Positions 51,802 through 59,766 of a stretch of DNA of 64,000 bases are shown in pieces. The number at the start of each line of letters is the position of its first letter. The first letter of the stretch is position 1. A program made the translations under genes and the position numbers. The stretch covers positions 372,001 through 436,000 of the forward strand of contig NZ_JBLWVT010000003.1 in assembly GCF_048268305.1 (NCBI RefSeq), given 5' to 3'. Below the pieces are notes generated by a model. The model made no database searches and was not told the origin of the DNA. It worked only from the letters and a program-made list of their open reading frames with translations. The DNA comes from Pseudodonghicola sp048268305 (lineage in GTDB: Bacteria > Pseudomonadota > Alphaproteobacteria > Rhodobacterales > Rhodobacteraceae).

Positions 51802-52584
51802 TCAGGCCATGTTTTCAAGAACCGTTGCGGCCGGCGCGATGGTGATGCCGTTGTCCAGCAGCGCCTTGCGGATCGCCCTGCCGTTTTCCAGCGCGCCGGG
51901 CGTGTCGGAATGGAAGCAGATCGATTCAAATTCGATCTCGATGTCCTTGCCGGTCACCGTGCGCACCAGGCCCTCCTTACAGGCCCGCAGACATTTGTCG
52001 GCAATCGCCTGCGGGTCGGGACGCGCCACCTGGCGGGCGAAAACGATCGAACCGCTGTCGTCATAGTCGCGATCCGCATAGAATTCGCGCACCACCCGCT
52101 GGCCCATGCGCCGGGCGATCTCATAGGTCTTCGAGACGCCCATGCAGAACAGGATCGCCTCGCCGCAGGTCTTGCGGAGGGTGTCGACCAGATGCTGCGA
52201 CAGCTCCTCGTTCACCGCGGCCTCCATATAGAGCGCGCCATGCGGCTTGATGTGCTGGAGCTGGACGCCATAGCGTCGGCCGAATTCGCGGATCGCGCCC
52301 ACCTGATAGAGGATGTCGTTGACCAGCTCTTCCGACGAGGTTCGGATATAGCGGCGGCCAAAGCCCTGCAGGTCACGGTATCCCGGATGCGCCCCGATGC
52401 CGACGCCATGCTGCTGCGCCAGCTTGACCACACGGTCCATGGTGGTGGGATCGCCGGCATGAAACCCGGCCGCGATATTGGCCGAGCTGATCAGCTCCAT
52501 CAGGTCTTCGTCCGCCGCCTCCCCCAGGGTCCAGTGGCCGAAGCCCTCGCCCATGTCACAGTTCAGATCGATGATGCCACGCAT
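51802..52584 (-). CDS. pxpA: PxpA, LamB/YcsF family 5-oxoprolinase subunit
   Basis: A 260-residue TIM-barrel-like protein of the LamB/YcsF family. Motifs: IDLNCDMGEGFG, SSANIAAGFHAGDPTTM, GIGAHPGYRDLQGFGRR and HIKPHGALY. In PxpABC this subunit opens the 5-oxoproline ring with ATP. First gene of the eight-gene minus-strand run. Its start faces the divergent LysR gene; the two share a 224-base control region with two inverted repeats. Confidence 0.93.
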   Translation of the reverse strand: MRGIIDLNCDMGEGFGHWTLGEAADEDLMELISSANIAAGFHAGDPTTMDRVVKLAQQHGVGIGAHPGYRDLQGFGRRYIRTSSEELVNDILYQVGAIREFGRRYGVQLQHIKPHGALYMEAAVNEELSQHLVDTLRKTCGEAILFCMGVSKTYEIARRMGQRVVREFYADRDYDDSGSIVFARQVARPDPQAIADKCLRACKEGLVRTVTGKDIEIEFESICFHSDTPGALENGRAIRKALLDNGITIAPAATVLENMA

Positions 52585-52667
52585 GGTCTCGCCTCAGTTA
52601 GTCTTCGAGAGGCATCTTCACTTTCGTTTCCTATAGAAGTAAAATTCTAAATGCTGCGGATGCAAAT

Positions 52668-52777
52668 TCGGAAAATCCGATAGATGAGAGATGCGCGACC
52701 GGGCGCAAATTCTTACGAAATCACCAGTTTTCCAAGGGGAACTGGGAAGGTAAGCCGCAGTATCGGATTTTCCGATA
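52668..52777. promoter_or_regulatory. two TCGGA-N3-TCCGA operators in the pxpA-lysR region
   Basis: TCGGAAAATCCGA (52668-52680) and TCGGATTTTCCGA (52763-52775) are two inverted repeats with the same arms; the 15-mers TCGGAAAATCCGATA and TATCGGATTTTCCGA are exact reverse complements, so the sites point towards each other. The second extends to TATCGGA-TTT-TCCGATA (52761-52777). Centres are 95 bp apart. They are the natural candidates for the divergent LysR protein: one near each start. Confidence 0.75.
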
Positions 52778-52808
52778 TCAGGACAGCAGAAAACCGGATG
52801 GGTGCGCC

Positions 52809-53729
52809 ATGATGAATATTCGACATCTCAAGTATTTCGTGGCGACCGCTGAATCGGGGCAGGTCAGCCGCGCCGCCAACCTTCTGGCGATCTCGCAATC
52901 CTCGGTCACCGGCGCGATCCGCGATCTGGAGACAGAGCTTGGCACCGACCTGTTCCAGCGCTCCTCCCACGGGATGGAGCTGACCGAGGCGGGGCGCGAA
53001 TTCCTCGCCTCGGCGCGGGAGATCCTGCAGAAGCTGGACGAGGCCACCAAGCTGACCCGCCGACATTCGACGGTGAGCGGCGTGATCTCTCTTGCCGCGA
53101 CCTATACGGTGATCGGCTATTTCCTGCCCTATCACCTAGACCGGCTGAAACACCTCTATCCCGGGCTGGAGGTCCGGCTGAGCGAGCTGAACCGCGAGAG
53201 CATCGAAGAAGGATTGCTGTCGAACCGCTTCGACATGGCGGTGCTGCTGACCTCGAACATGAACAACCCCGAGCTGGAAAGCGAGACGCTGCTGAAATCC
53301 ACCCGGCGGCTCTGGGTGCCGAACAACCATCCGTTCCAGCGCCGCGGCAAGGCCAGTTTCGAGGAGATCGCGCAAGAGGACTACATCATGCTGACGGTCG
53401 ACGAGGCGGCGCATACCACGATGAAATACTGGAGCCTGACCAGCTTTCAGCCGCAGGTGAAACTGCGCACCTCCTCGGTCGAGGCGGTGCGGTCGATGGT
53501 GGCGAACGGTCAGGGGGTGACGATGCTGTCTGACATGGTCTATCGCCCCTGGTCGCTTGAGGGCAAACGCATCGGCACCATCACCACCGACAAGGAAATC
53601 CCGTCGATGGACGTGGGGCTTGCCTGGCGACGGGGCCTCGAATTCTCGCGCCCCGTCTCGGTCCTGGTGGACTATTTCAAGCAGTGCTACGCCCTGCCCC
53701 AGACGCCATTCGCGCTGGGACGGGGTTGA
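52809..53729 (+). CDS. LysR-family regulator of the pxp/biotin cluster
   Basis: A 306-residue LTTR. The HTH is at residues 2-60 (RHLKYFVATAESGQVSRAANLLAISQ, then SVTGAIRDLETELG), and the effector domain follows from about 92. Two ATG codons are adjacent at 52809 and 52812. It is divergent from pxpA, the classic LTTR arrangement, and likely activates that operon when its substrate or an intermediate is present. It runs convergently into a reductase gene. Confidence 0.92.
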   Translation: MMNIRHLKYFVATAESGQVSRAANLLAISQSSVTGAIRDLETELGTDLFQRSSHGMELTEAGREFLASAREILQKLDEATKLTRRHSTVSGVISLAATYTVIGYFLPYHLDRLKHLYPGLEVRLSELNRESIEEGLLSNRFDMAVLLTSNMNNPELESETLLKSTRRLWVPNNHPFQRRGKASFEEIAQEDYIMLTVDEAAHTTMKYWSLTSFQPQVKLRTSSVEAVRSMVANGQGVTMLSDMVYRPWSLEGKRIGTITTDKEIPSMDVGLAWRRGLEFSRPVSVLVDYFKQCYALPQTPFALGRG

Positions 53730-53733
53730 GCGA

Positions 53734-54711
53734 TCAGGGCTTCAGCAGCACCTTGCCGGCCTTGCCCGGCGCCAGCGAGGCGCGCACCGCGTCGCCGATC
53801 CGGTCGAGCGGAAAGATCGCCTCGACCGGAAGCTGGACGGCACCGGTGATCACCAGCCGCATCAGCTCGCCGAACAGGCGCTGACGCTCGTCGGCGGGCA
53901 TGGCGGCACTGACCTTGGCGCCCCAGAAGCCCTTGACCACCGCCTGCTTGAAAATCAGATCGCCCGAGGAGATCTGCATCGGCTCGCCCGTCATGGTGCC
54001 GAAGGAGACCAAGAGCCCGTCGTCGCCCAGAAGCGACAGCAGATCACCGCTGGCGGTGCCGCCGACGGAATCGATGGCCGCCACGATGGGCGCGTCGCCG
54101 GCCAGTGCGCGGACCTGTGTCTTCCAGCCCTCGGCGGCAGTGGACACCGCGTTGCCGATCCCCAGCGCCTCAAGCTCGCCAATACCGGCATCGCGGCGCA
54201 CCAGATTGATCACGTTGATGCCACGCGCCTTGCCCAGCATGGCGACGGCCTTGCCGACCATGCCGTTGGCGGTGTTCTGAACGATCCAGTCGCCTTCCTT
54301 GACCTCAAGGAATTCCAGCAGGGTCAGAGCGCTGAACGGCATGGCGATCAGCTGTGCCGCCGCCTCGTCGCCGATCGCCTCGGGCAGCGGCACCAGCCCC
54401 TTGGCCGAGGCGGTGAAATACTCCGCCCAAGTGCCATGGACACCGGCGACGGCGACCCGTTGGCCCAGGGTCACGCCCTCGACGCCTTCCCCCAGCGCGT
54501 CGACGATGCCGACCGCCTCGGACCCGCCGATCGCCGGCAGCTCGGGCTTATAGCCGTATTGGCCGCGCACGGTCCAAAGATCGTGGTTGTGGATCGGCGA
54601 CAGGATCGTCTTGATCCGCACCTGACCGGCAGCAGGTTCGGGCAGCGGCGCGTCGACGGGGGCCAGAACTTCGGCCGGGTCGCCGAAGGTCGCATGTGTT
54701 GCAGTACGCAT
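53734..54711 (-). CDS. zinc-independent MDR reductase (enoyl reductase/quinone reductase-like)
   Basis: A 325-residue medium-chain dehydrogenase/reductase without zinc ligands. NHDLWTVRGQYGYKPELPAIGG and GDWIVQNTANGMVGKAVAML (nucleotide fold) place it close to the mitochondrial-type 2-enoyl thioester reductases (ETR/MECR). In the ohr-tetR context a role in reducing reactive enals or quinones is plausible. 17 bases after the ohr stop; likely one operon. Confidence 0.87.
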   Translation of the reverse strand: MRTATHATFGDPAEVLAPVDAPLPEPAAGQVRIKTILSPIHNHDLWTVRGQYGYKPELPAIGGSEAVGIVDALGEGVEGVTLGQRVAVAGVHGTWAEYFTASAKGLVPLPEAIGDEAAAQLIAMPFSALTLLEFLEVKEGDWIVQNTANGMVGKAVAMLGKARGINVINLVRRDAGIGELEALGIGNAVSTAAEGWKTQVRALAGDAPIVAAIDSVGGTASGDLLSLLGDDGLLVSFGTMTGEPMQISSGDLIFKQAVVKGFWGAKVSAAMPADERQRLFGELMRLVITGAVQLPVEAIFPLDRIGDAVRASLAPGKAGKVLLKP

Positions 54712-54728
54712 AGTGGTCTTCCTTGAAC

Positions 54729-55139
54729 TTAAGCAGCAGTCACGTGCAGACGCACGTCGATATTGTCGCGGGTGGCATTGGAATAGGGGCAGACCTGATG
54801 GGTCGCGGCGATCAGCTTCTGCGCCTCGGCTTCCGGCAAACCGGGCACGTCGATATAGATATCGAGATCAAGCTTGTAGCCGCCTTCCGGGGTCTGGCCG
54901 ATGCCGACCTCGACCGAGGTCTTGCTGCCGGTGGCATCAAGACCCATCTGCTTGGCGACAACCGCCATGGCGCTATCGAAACAGGCGGCATAGCCCAGCG
55001 CGAAAAGCTGTTCGGGATTGGCGCCGGCCTTGCCCGATCCGGGCAGCGCCAGATCGAAGGCGAGGCTGCCGTCGTCAAGTTCGGTATGGCCGGAGCGGCC
55101 GCCGGTCGCGGTGGCGCGGGTCTTGTAGAAAATCTTCAT
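54729..55139 (-). CDS. ohr: organic hydroperoxide resistance protein Ohr
   Basis: A 136-residue OsmC/Ohr peroxidase. The reactive Cys53 (YAACFDSAM) and resolving Cys117 (HQVCPYSNATR) are in place. It reduces organic hydroperoxides with lipoyl-type donors. Ohr is usually controlled by the MarR protein OhrR; here a TetR gene is directly upstream instead (one base gap), which points to control by electrophiles as well. Start: ATG at 55139 with GGAGGA upstream. Confidence 0.94.
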   Translation of the reverse strand: MKIFYKTRATATGGRSGHTELDDGSLAFDLALPGSGKAGANPEQLFALGYAACFDSAMAVVAKQMGLDATGSKTSVEVGIGQTPEGGYKLDLDIYIDVPGLPEAEAQKLIAATHQVCPYSNATRDNIDVRLHVTAA

Positions 55140-55140
55140 C

Positions 55141-55782
55141 TCAGTCCTCCTGAGGATCGGTGTGTGTCTTGGAATTTCCAGAGCAGACCAGCAGCGCCAA
55201 TGTCGCCTCATAGGCCTGGCGCATCGGGGCGCGGTCGCGCGACAGCTTGCTGAGCAGGGCCGCCCCCAGCCACATCTGATAGAGCATCTGCGCCAGCCCC
55301 GACGCGGGCGCCCCACCCAGCGGCAGCGAGCCATCGGCGCGCGCCTCTTCGATCATCTGGGCGATACGGGCGATCAACGCCTCGGTCCCCTCGCTCAGCA
55401 CCTGGCGCATGTCTTCGGAGAGATCGGCGACCTCGGCGGCCAGCTTGACGACAAGGCAATCCTCGGCCCAGCCCCGGGCCGGATCCTCCGCCCCCGCCAG
55501 CCAGGCGCCCCAATAGCGCATCAGCCGGGTTCGCCCGTCGGGCAGATCGGCGGCCAGAAGCTGATCCATCAGTGCCAGATAGCCTTCGACATATTGCTGC
55601 AACAGGGCACAGCCGAAGGCCTCTTTCGAGGGGAAGTAGTAATAGAACGATCCCTTGGGCACGCCGGAGGCCTTGAGAACCTCCTGCAAACCAACGCCCA
55701 CGAACCCCTTCTGCAGGACGAGCGCATGGCCCGTCTCGAGGATCTTCTGGCGTGTCGCCTCGGCTTTGCTGATCTGTCTCAT
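55141..55782 (-). CDS. TetR/AcrR-family regulator (NemR-like)
   Basis: A 213-residue repressor. HTH about residues 10-55 (RQKILETGHALVLQKGF, then SGVPKGSFYYYFPSKEAFG). The C-terminal core has GWAEDCLVVKLAAEVADLS, a pattern shared with NemR, whose conserved Cys senses electrophiles. It heads the tetR-ohr-reductase operon. A palindrome TAGAC-N5-GTCTA is 22 bases before its start, so autoregulation is likely. Confidence 0.9.
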   Translation of the reverse strand: MRQISKAEATRQKILETGHALVLQKGFVGVGLQEVLKASGVPKGSFYYYFPSKEAFGCALLQQYVEGYLALMDQLLAADLPDGRTRLMRYWGAWLAGAEDPARGWAEDCLVVKLAAEVADLSEDMRQVLSEGTEALIARIAQMIEEARADGSLPLGGAPASGLAQMLYQMWLGAALLSKLSRDRAPMRQAYEATLALLVCSGNSKTHTDPQED

Positions 55783-55803
55783 AATCTTTCAGATAGGTTA
55801 AAA

Positions 55804-55818
55804 TAGACCGGTCGTCTA
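55804..55818. promoter_or_regulatory. operator TAGAC-CGGTC-GTCTA
   Basis: A perfect 5-5 inverted repeat with a 5-base spacer, strongly like the NemR box (TAGACC-N4-GGTCTA). It lies directly before tetR and would allow repression of the whole tetR-ohr-reductase unit. Confidence 0.72.
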
Positions 55819-55855
55819 GTAGCGTTTCCGTGATCCGCCCACCCTCAGGACAAGC

Positions 55856-55883
55856 AAAAAAGAAGGGGCCCCAAGCCCCCTTC
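55856..55883 (-). terminator. terminator of the sulfatase gene
   Basis: On the minus strand GAAGGGG (55883-55877) and CCCCTTC (55868-55862) form a stem followed by TTTTTT. It lies about 30 bases after the sulfatase stop. Confidence 0.8.
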
Positions 55884-55912
55884 CCTGTCTGGTCCAATCC
55901 GCGCCCCTCTGC

Positions 55913-57412
55913 TCAGCGTCGGGGGTTGCGCCCCCGCTTCACCCCATCCGGTGTGATCATGGTCCAGGCAAAGCGCCCTTCCGCATGGGTCATCCGGTGG
56001 TCGAGCAGACAGCGCGTCATGCCCAGGATCATCGGCGCCAAAGCCGGATCGCCGGCCAAATCACGCGCCTCTCCGTCAGCGGCGCGATCGAACAACAAGG
56101 GCGGCAGCCCGCCGTTGACATGCACCAGCGTGTGGCGCGCGCCACGCAGGATGCAGAGATTGGCCCGGCTCGCGTCCAGCCCCAGCGCCACCTGCCCCGC
56201 CGTGGGCGTGATCGGATCGCCGAAGTCCAGCTCGGAATAGCTGTAGCTGCGCCACCCCTCCGGCGCCTCGCCGGCCAGGAAGGGGCGCAAGCTGCGCCCG
56301 TCCATGGTATCCGGGATGTCGATGCCCAGCAGATCGAGGATGGTGGGCGTCACATCGACCGATTCCGTCATCGCCTCGACCGCGCGGCCAAAGGCCTCCG
56401 GCTGATCGGGGTCGCGAATGATCAGCGGCACGTGATAGGCCGCCTCGTGATAGGTCATCTTGCCCCAGAGACCGTAATCACCCAGCATCTCGCCATGATC
56501 GGCGGTGACCACCAGCAGGGTATCGTCATACTGGCCGCTCTGCTTCAGCCAGGCGATGACGCGGCCGATGTGATGGTCGACCTCGGTGGCGAGACCCAGA
56601 TAGATCGCCCGCAACAGCGCGACATTCTCCGGCGTCGCCTCCAGATCGGGAAAGCCCACCACGGTGCGCGCGATCCCCTGCCCCGCCCGGGCCGGGGCGT
56701 CGAGCATATGAGCATCGCCCTGCGCCGGGGCCGGCAGGTGGACGGGATCGTACATGCGGTTATAGGGCGCCGGCGCGACCAGCGGCGGATGCGGCCGGAT
56801 ATAGGTCAGATGGGCGCACCAGCCACGTGGGCGCACGGCGATTTCCGACAGGAAGCGATCGGTCAGAAAGGCGGTGTCGCTGTCCTCGGCGCGGTAGAGC
56901 GCCGGGGCGTCAGGTCGGTCACCGACGGGGCGAAAGATCTCCTCCCCCTCCGGCACGTCATAGCCCTGCCGCGCCAGATGGGCACGCCAGGGCCAGCTCT
57001 CCTCAAGCCGCATCTCCAGTGCCTCGTCAAAGCCGGGCATCACCTGTTCATAGGAGAACAACGCGGGATCGGCCGGATCATGCGCCCGGGGGTCGCGCGT
57101 GCTGTCGGTATAGCCGTAAAGCAACGGCAGCCAGCCACCGCGCCTGAGCTCGGTCGCCAGATTGGGGCGATCGGCCGGCAACGGCGTGCCATTGCGCACG
57201 GCGCGGTGGTTCATTGCATATTGCCCGGTGAGGATCGAGGCGCGCGACGGCCCACAGGGGTTGGTCACCGAATAATGCCGGCGAAAGCTGACCGCCTCGC
57301 CCATCAGCGCCCGCAGGTTGGGCAGATCGACATGGGCGGCCAGCGCCCCATGCAGGCAATCGGCGCGGAACTGGTCGATCACCACGAAAAGCAGGTTTCG
57401 GCGCGGCGGCAT
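55913..57412 (-). CDS. sulfatase / phosphonate monoester hydrolase-like enzyme
   Basis: A 499-residue alkaline-phosphatase-superfamily enzyme. The formylglycine motif is C-x-P-S-R: NPCGPSRAS with Cys53. The metal Asp is in VIDQFRAD near residue 13, and TADHGEMLGDYGLWGK binds the second set of ligands. NHRAVRNGTPL following the motif is typical of the phosphonate monoester hydrolase/choline-sulfatase branch. No signal peptide. Its neighbours phnX and phnW favour phosphonate esters over sulfate esters. Start: ATG at 57412 with AGGAG upstream. Confidence 0.85.
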   Translation of the reverse strand: MPPRRNLLFVVIDQFRADCLHGALAAHVDLPNLRALMGEAVSFRRHYSVTNPCGPSRASILTGQYAMNHRAVRNGTPLPADRPNLATELRRGGWLPLLYGYTDSTRDPRAHDPADPALFSYEQVMPGFDEALEMRLEESWPWRAHLARQGYDVPEGEEIFRPVGDRPDAPALYRAEDSDTAFLTDRFLSEIAVRPRGWCAHLTYIRPHPPLVAPAPYNRMYDPVHLPAPAQGDAHMLDAPARAGQGIARTVVGFPDLEATPENVALLRAIYLGLATEVDHHIGRVIAWLKQSGQYDDTLLVVTADHGEMLGDYGLWGKMTYHEAAYHVPLIIRDPDQPEAFGRAVEAMTESVDVTPTILDLLGIDIPDTMDGRSLRPFLAGEAPEGWRSYSYSELDFGDPITPTAGQVALGLDASRANLCILRGARHTLVHVNGGLPPLLFDRAADGEARDLAGDPALAPMILGMTRCLLDHRMTHAEGRFAWTMITPDGVKRGRNPRR

Positions 57413-57488
57413 GGCGGTCTCCTGTTGCCGTCTTGTGGTCTTGCGAAAAGCCCGCGCCGCCCCTTGCCAGCACGACGCGGACCTTTTG

Positions 57489-58913
57489 TCAGCTTTGGCG
57501 CGCGGGGCGCGGATCAATCGGGCGCAGCGCCGGCTGGCGGCGTTCCAGCACTTCGCCCGCGGCGAGCAGCATGTTCTCGGCAAAGCGCGTCGACAAAAGC
57601 TGTACGCCGGTCGGCAGGCCATCCACCACCCCCATCGGCACCGAGAAGCCCGGCAGCCCCAACACCGGCGGCATGAAGGCCGGCGCCAGTTCGGTCAGAT
57701 AGGTTTGGCCGGAGGTCTCGGGCTGCATCTCGTGCCGGGCGGGATAGGGCCGGCGCCAGGACGGCGCGGTCAGCACGACCGGATGGGTGGCGAACAGCAT
57801 CTGCCATTGGCGCAGAACCGTACTGCGGCTGGCGAAGGCCGCCAGAAAGGCATCGCGATCCAGCGGCTCCAGCGTGTCGCACAGCAGATCCATCAGCCGG
57901 TTGACCCGCGCATCCCCCAGTTTGCGAATGCCGTGAATCGGCCCCGACAGCAGTTCGTGCCCGACCACCACCTGCCAGAGCTCAGAGGCCGCCAGCAGCG
58001 AGGGCGTCTCGACCTCCTCGACCTCATAGCCGGCGTCCGACAGCATCGCCGCGGCGCGGGCGATGGCGTCGATCACCTCGGGATCGGCGCTGCAGCCCTC
58101 GGGCTCGCGGATCACCGCAACCTTGCAGGGCCGCGCGACAAAGCCAAGGTCGACCGGCGGCATCACCACCTGCAGCGGATCGCGCGGATCCCAAAGGCTC
58201 AGCGCCTGCAGCCCCAGCCGGATGTCCTTGACCGACCGCGCCAGCGGCCCCTGAACCGAGGCGACCTGCGAGGCCAGCAGCCGTTCCGACTGCGACGAGG
58301 GGTTATAGCAGGGCAGCACCCCGGTGGTGGGCCGCAGCCCGAAGACGCCGTTGACATAGGCCGGCAGCCGGATCGAGCCGCCGATATCGCTGCCATGGGC
58401 CAGGGCGCCAATGCCGGCGGCCACCGCCGCGCCCGCCCCGCCCGACGACCCCGCCGGCGTGATTTCCGGATCATAGGGGTTCATCGTCGGCCCGAAGAGG
58501 TCGTTATCGGTGAAAAAGCTCATCGAGAAGGCCGGTGTATTGGTCCGCCCGATGATCACCGCCCCATGGTGGCGCAGCGACCGCACGGCCGAGCCATCCT
58601 CGGGCGCGATCAGATCGGCGAAGGCGACCACACCGTTGGCCGTGGCGCGGCCCTTGTAATCGGCGTTCATCTTGGTGGTGATGGGCACGCCGTGGAGCAG
58701 CCCCAGCTCTTCCCCCCGGGCGCGGGCGGCATCGGCGGCGCGGGCATCCTTCAGCGCTTCTTCCGGCAGGGCGTCGACCACCGCGTTCAGCGCCGGGTTC
58801 ACCGCCTCCATCCGGGCGAGCGCGGCCTCGGTCGCCTCGACGCTGGAGATATCCCCCACTGCGATCGCCGTGGCCAGCTCCGCGGCGGTCCAGCTCCAGA
58901 GGTCTTTTGTCAT
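57489..58913 (-). CDS. amidase-signature family hydrolase
   Basis: A 474-residue AS-family amidase. Catalytic Lys81 (HGVPITTKMNAD), the cis-Ser in PAGSSGGAGAAVA (about residues 153-165) and the nucleophile Ser180 (GSDIGGSIRLPA) are present. It hydrolyses an amide bond, giving a carboxylate and ammonia. It sits between phnX and the sulfatase-like gene; it may act on an acylated phosphonate, or as the amide-hydrolysing step after a nitrile hydratase encoded elsewhere. Substrate not inferable. Confidence 0.88.
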   Translation of the reverse strand: MTKDLWSWTAAELATAIAVGDISSVEATEAALARMEAVNPALNAVVDALPEEALKDARAADAARARGEELGLLHGVPITTKMNADYKGRATANGVVAFADLIAPEDGSAVRSLRHHGAVIIGRTNTPAFSMSFFTDNDLFGPTMNPYDPEITPAGSSGGAGAAVAAGIGALAHGSDIGGSIRLPAYVNGVFGLRPTTGVLPCYNPSSQSERLLASQVASVQGPLARSVKDIRLGLQALSLWDPRDPLQVVMPPVDLGFVARPCKVAVIREPEGCSADPEVIDAIARAAAMLSDAGYEVEEVETPSLLAASELWQVVVGHELLSGPIHGIRKLGDARVNRLMDLLCDTLEPLDRDAFLAAFASRSTVLRQWQMLFATHPVVLTAPSWRRPYPARHEMQPETSGQTYLTELAPAFMPPVLGLPGFSVPMGVVDGLPTGVQLLSTRFAENMLLAAGEVLERRQPALRPIDPRPARQS

Positions 58914-58950
58914 CGCCGTATCTCCCGGGCAGTCTGTTGTCTTGAAACGG

Positions 58951-58977
58951 AAAAGGGCCCCGGCAGGTGCGGGGCCC
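58951..58977 (-). terminator. terminator after phnX
   Basis: GGGCCCCG (58955-58962) pairs with CGGGGCCC (58970-58977); on the minus strand TTTT follows (58954-58951). It lies just after the phnX stop and may be partial, as the amidase follows on the same strand. Confidence 0.72.
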
Positions 58978-58986
58978 CAAAATTGA

Positions 58987-59766
58987 TCAAGCGTCGAGCT
59001 GACGCAGCAGCGCCGGCAGGTCGGCGACGGTGTCGATCACATAGTCGGCGCCGGCCGCCTTCAGGATCTCGGTCGCATGGGCGCGCAGCGCCTCGACCTC
59101 CTCCGCCGACAGCGCCGCCAGCTCCTCGGGCGTCTTGCCGACCGCATTGCCCGACATCGCCACGCCGACGGTCAGACAGCCCGCCGCCACGCCCTCACCG
59201 ATCCCCGGCGCGGTATCGTCCACCTTGACGATGGCCGAAGGCGGATAGGCCACCAGATCGACCATGCATTTGTACATGCCAAGCGGGCCGGGGCGGCCTT
59301 CGGGCAGGTCGTCGGAACAGACGAGGTTGTCGGGCACATAGCCCTGAGCGGCGGCAACCGGCAGGACGTTTTCCATGATCGAGCGGGTGTAGCCGGTGGT
59401 GGAACCGATCTTGAGCCCCATCGCCCGCAGCTCGTCCACCGCCTGCTTCGCCCCCGGCACCAGATCGGCATAATCGGCGGCGACCTTTTCATTCATCGGC
59501 ACGAAGATCTCATAGACCTTGTCGACATCGGCGTCGGTGGGCGCCGCGCCGTATTTCGCGGCCCATTGCGCCGCGATCTCGGGCATGTCCATCATCGCGC
59601 GGATATGGTCCCATTTGGCCGAGCCCATGGGGCCACGCGCCTGTTCGATCGTCGCCTCGATACCGAACTGGGCAAAAGCCTTCACGAAAACCCCCATCGG
59701 CGCGAAAGAGCCGAAATCGACGATGGTGCCGGCCCAGTCGAAGACGGCGGCCTTGAAACGCTTCAT
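58987..59766 (-). CDS. phnX: phosphonoacetaldehyde hydrolase
   Basis: A 259-residue HAD-family phosphonatase. The nucleophile Asp10 is in VFDWAGTIVD; the Schiff-base Lys51 is in GPMGSAKWDHI, the feature that separates PhnX from other HAD enzymes. It splits phosphonoacetaldehyde into acetaldehyde and phosphate. Starts in an ATGA overlap with phnW. Length is typical. Confidence 0.95.
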   Translation of the reverse strand: MKRFKAAVFDWAGTIVDFGSFAPMGVFVKAFAQFGIEATIEQARGPMGSAKWDHIRAMMDMPEIAAQWAAKYGAAPTDADVDKVYEIFVPMNEKVAADYADLVPGAKQAVDELRAMGLKIGSTTGYTRSIMENVLPVAAAQGYVPDNLVCSDDLPEGRPGPLGMYKCMVDLVAYPPSAIVKVDDTAPGIGEGVAAGCLTVGVAMSGNAVGKTPEELAALSAEEVEALRAHATEILKAAGADYVIDTVADLPALLRQLDA

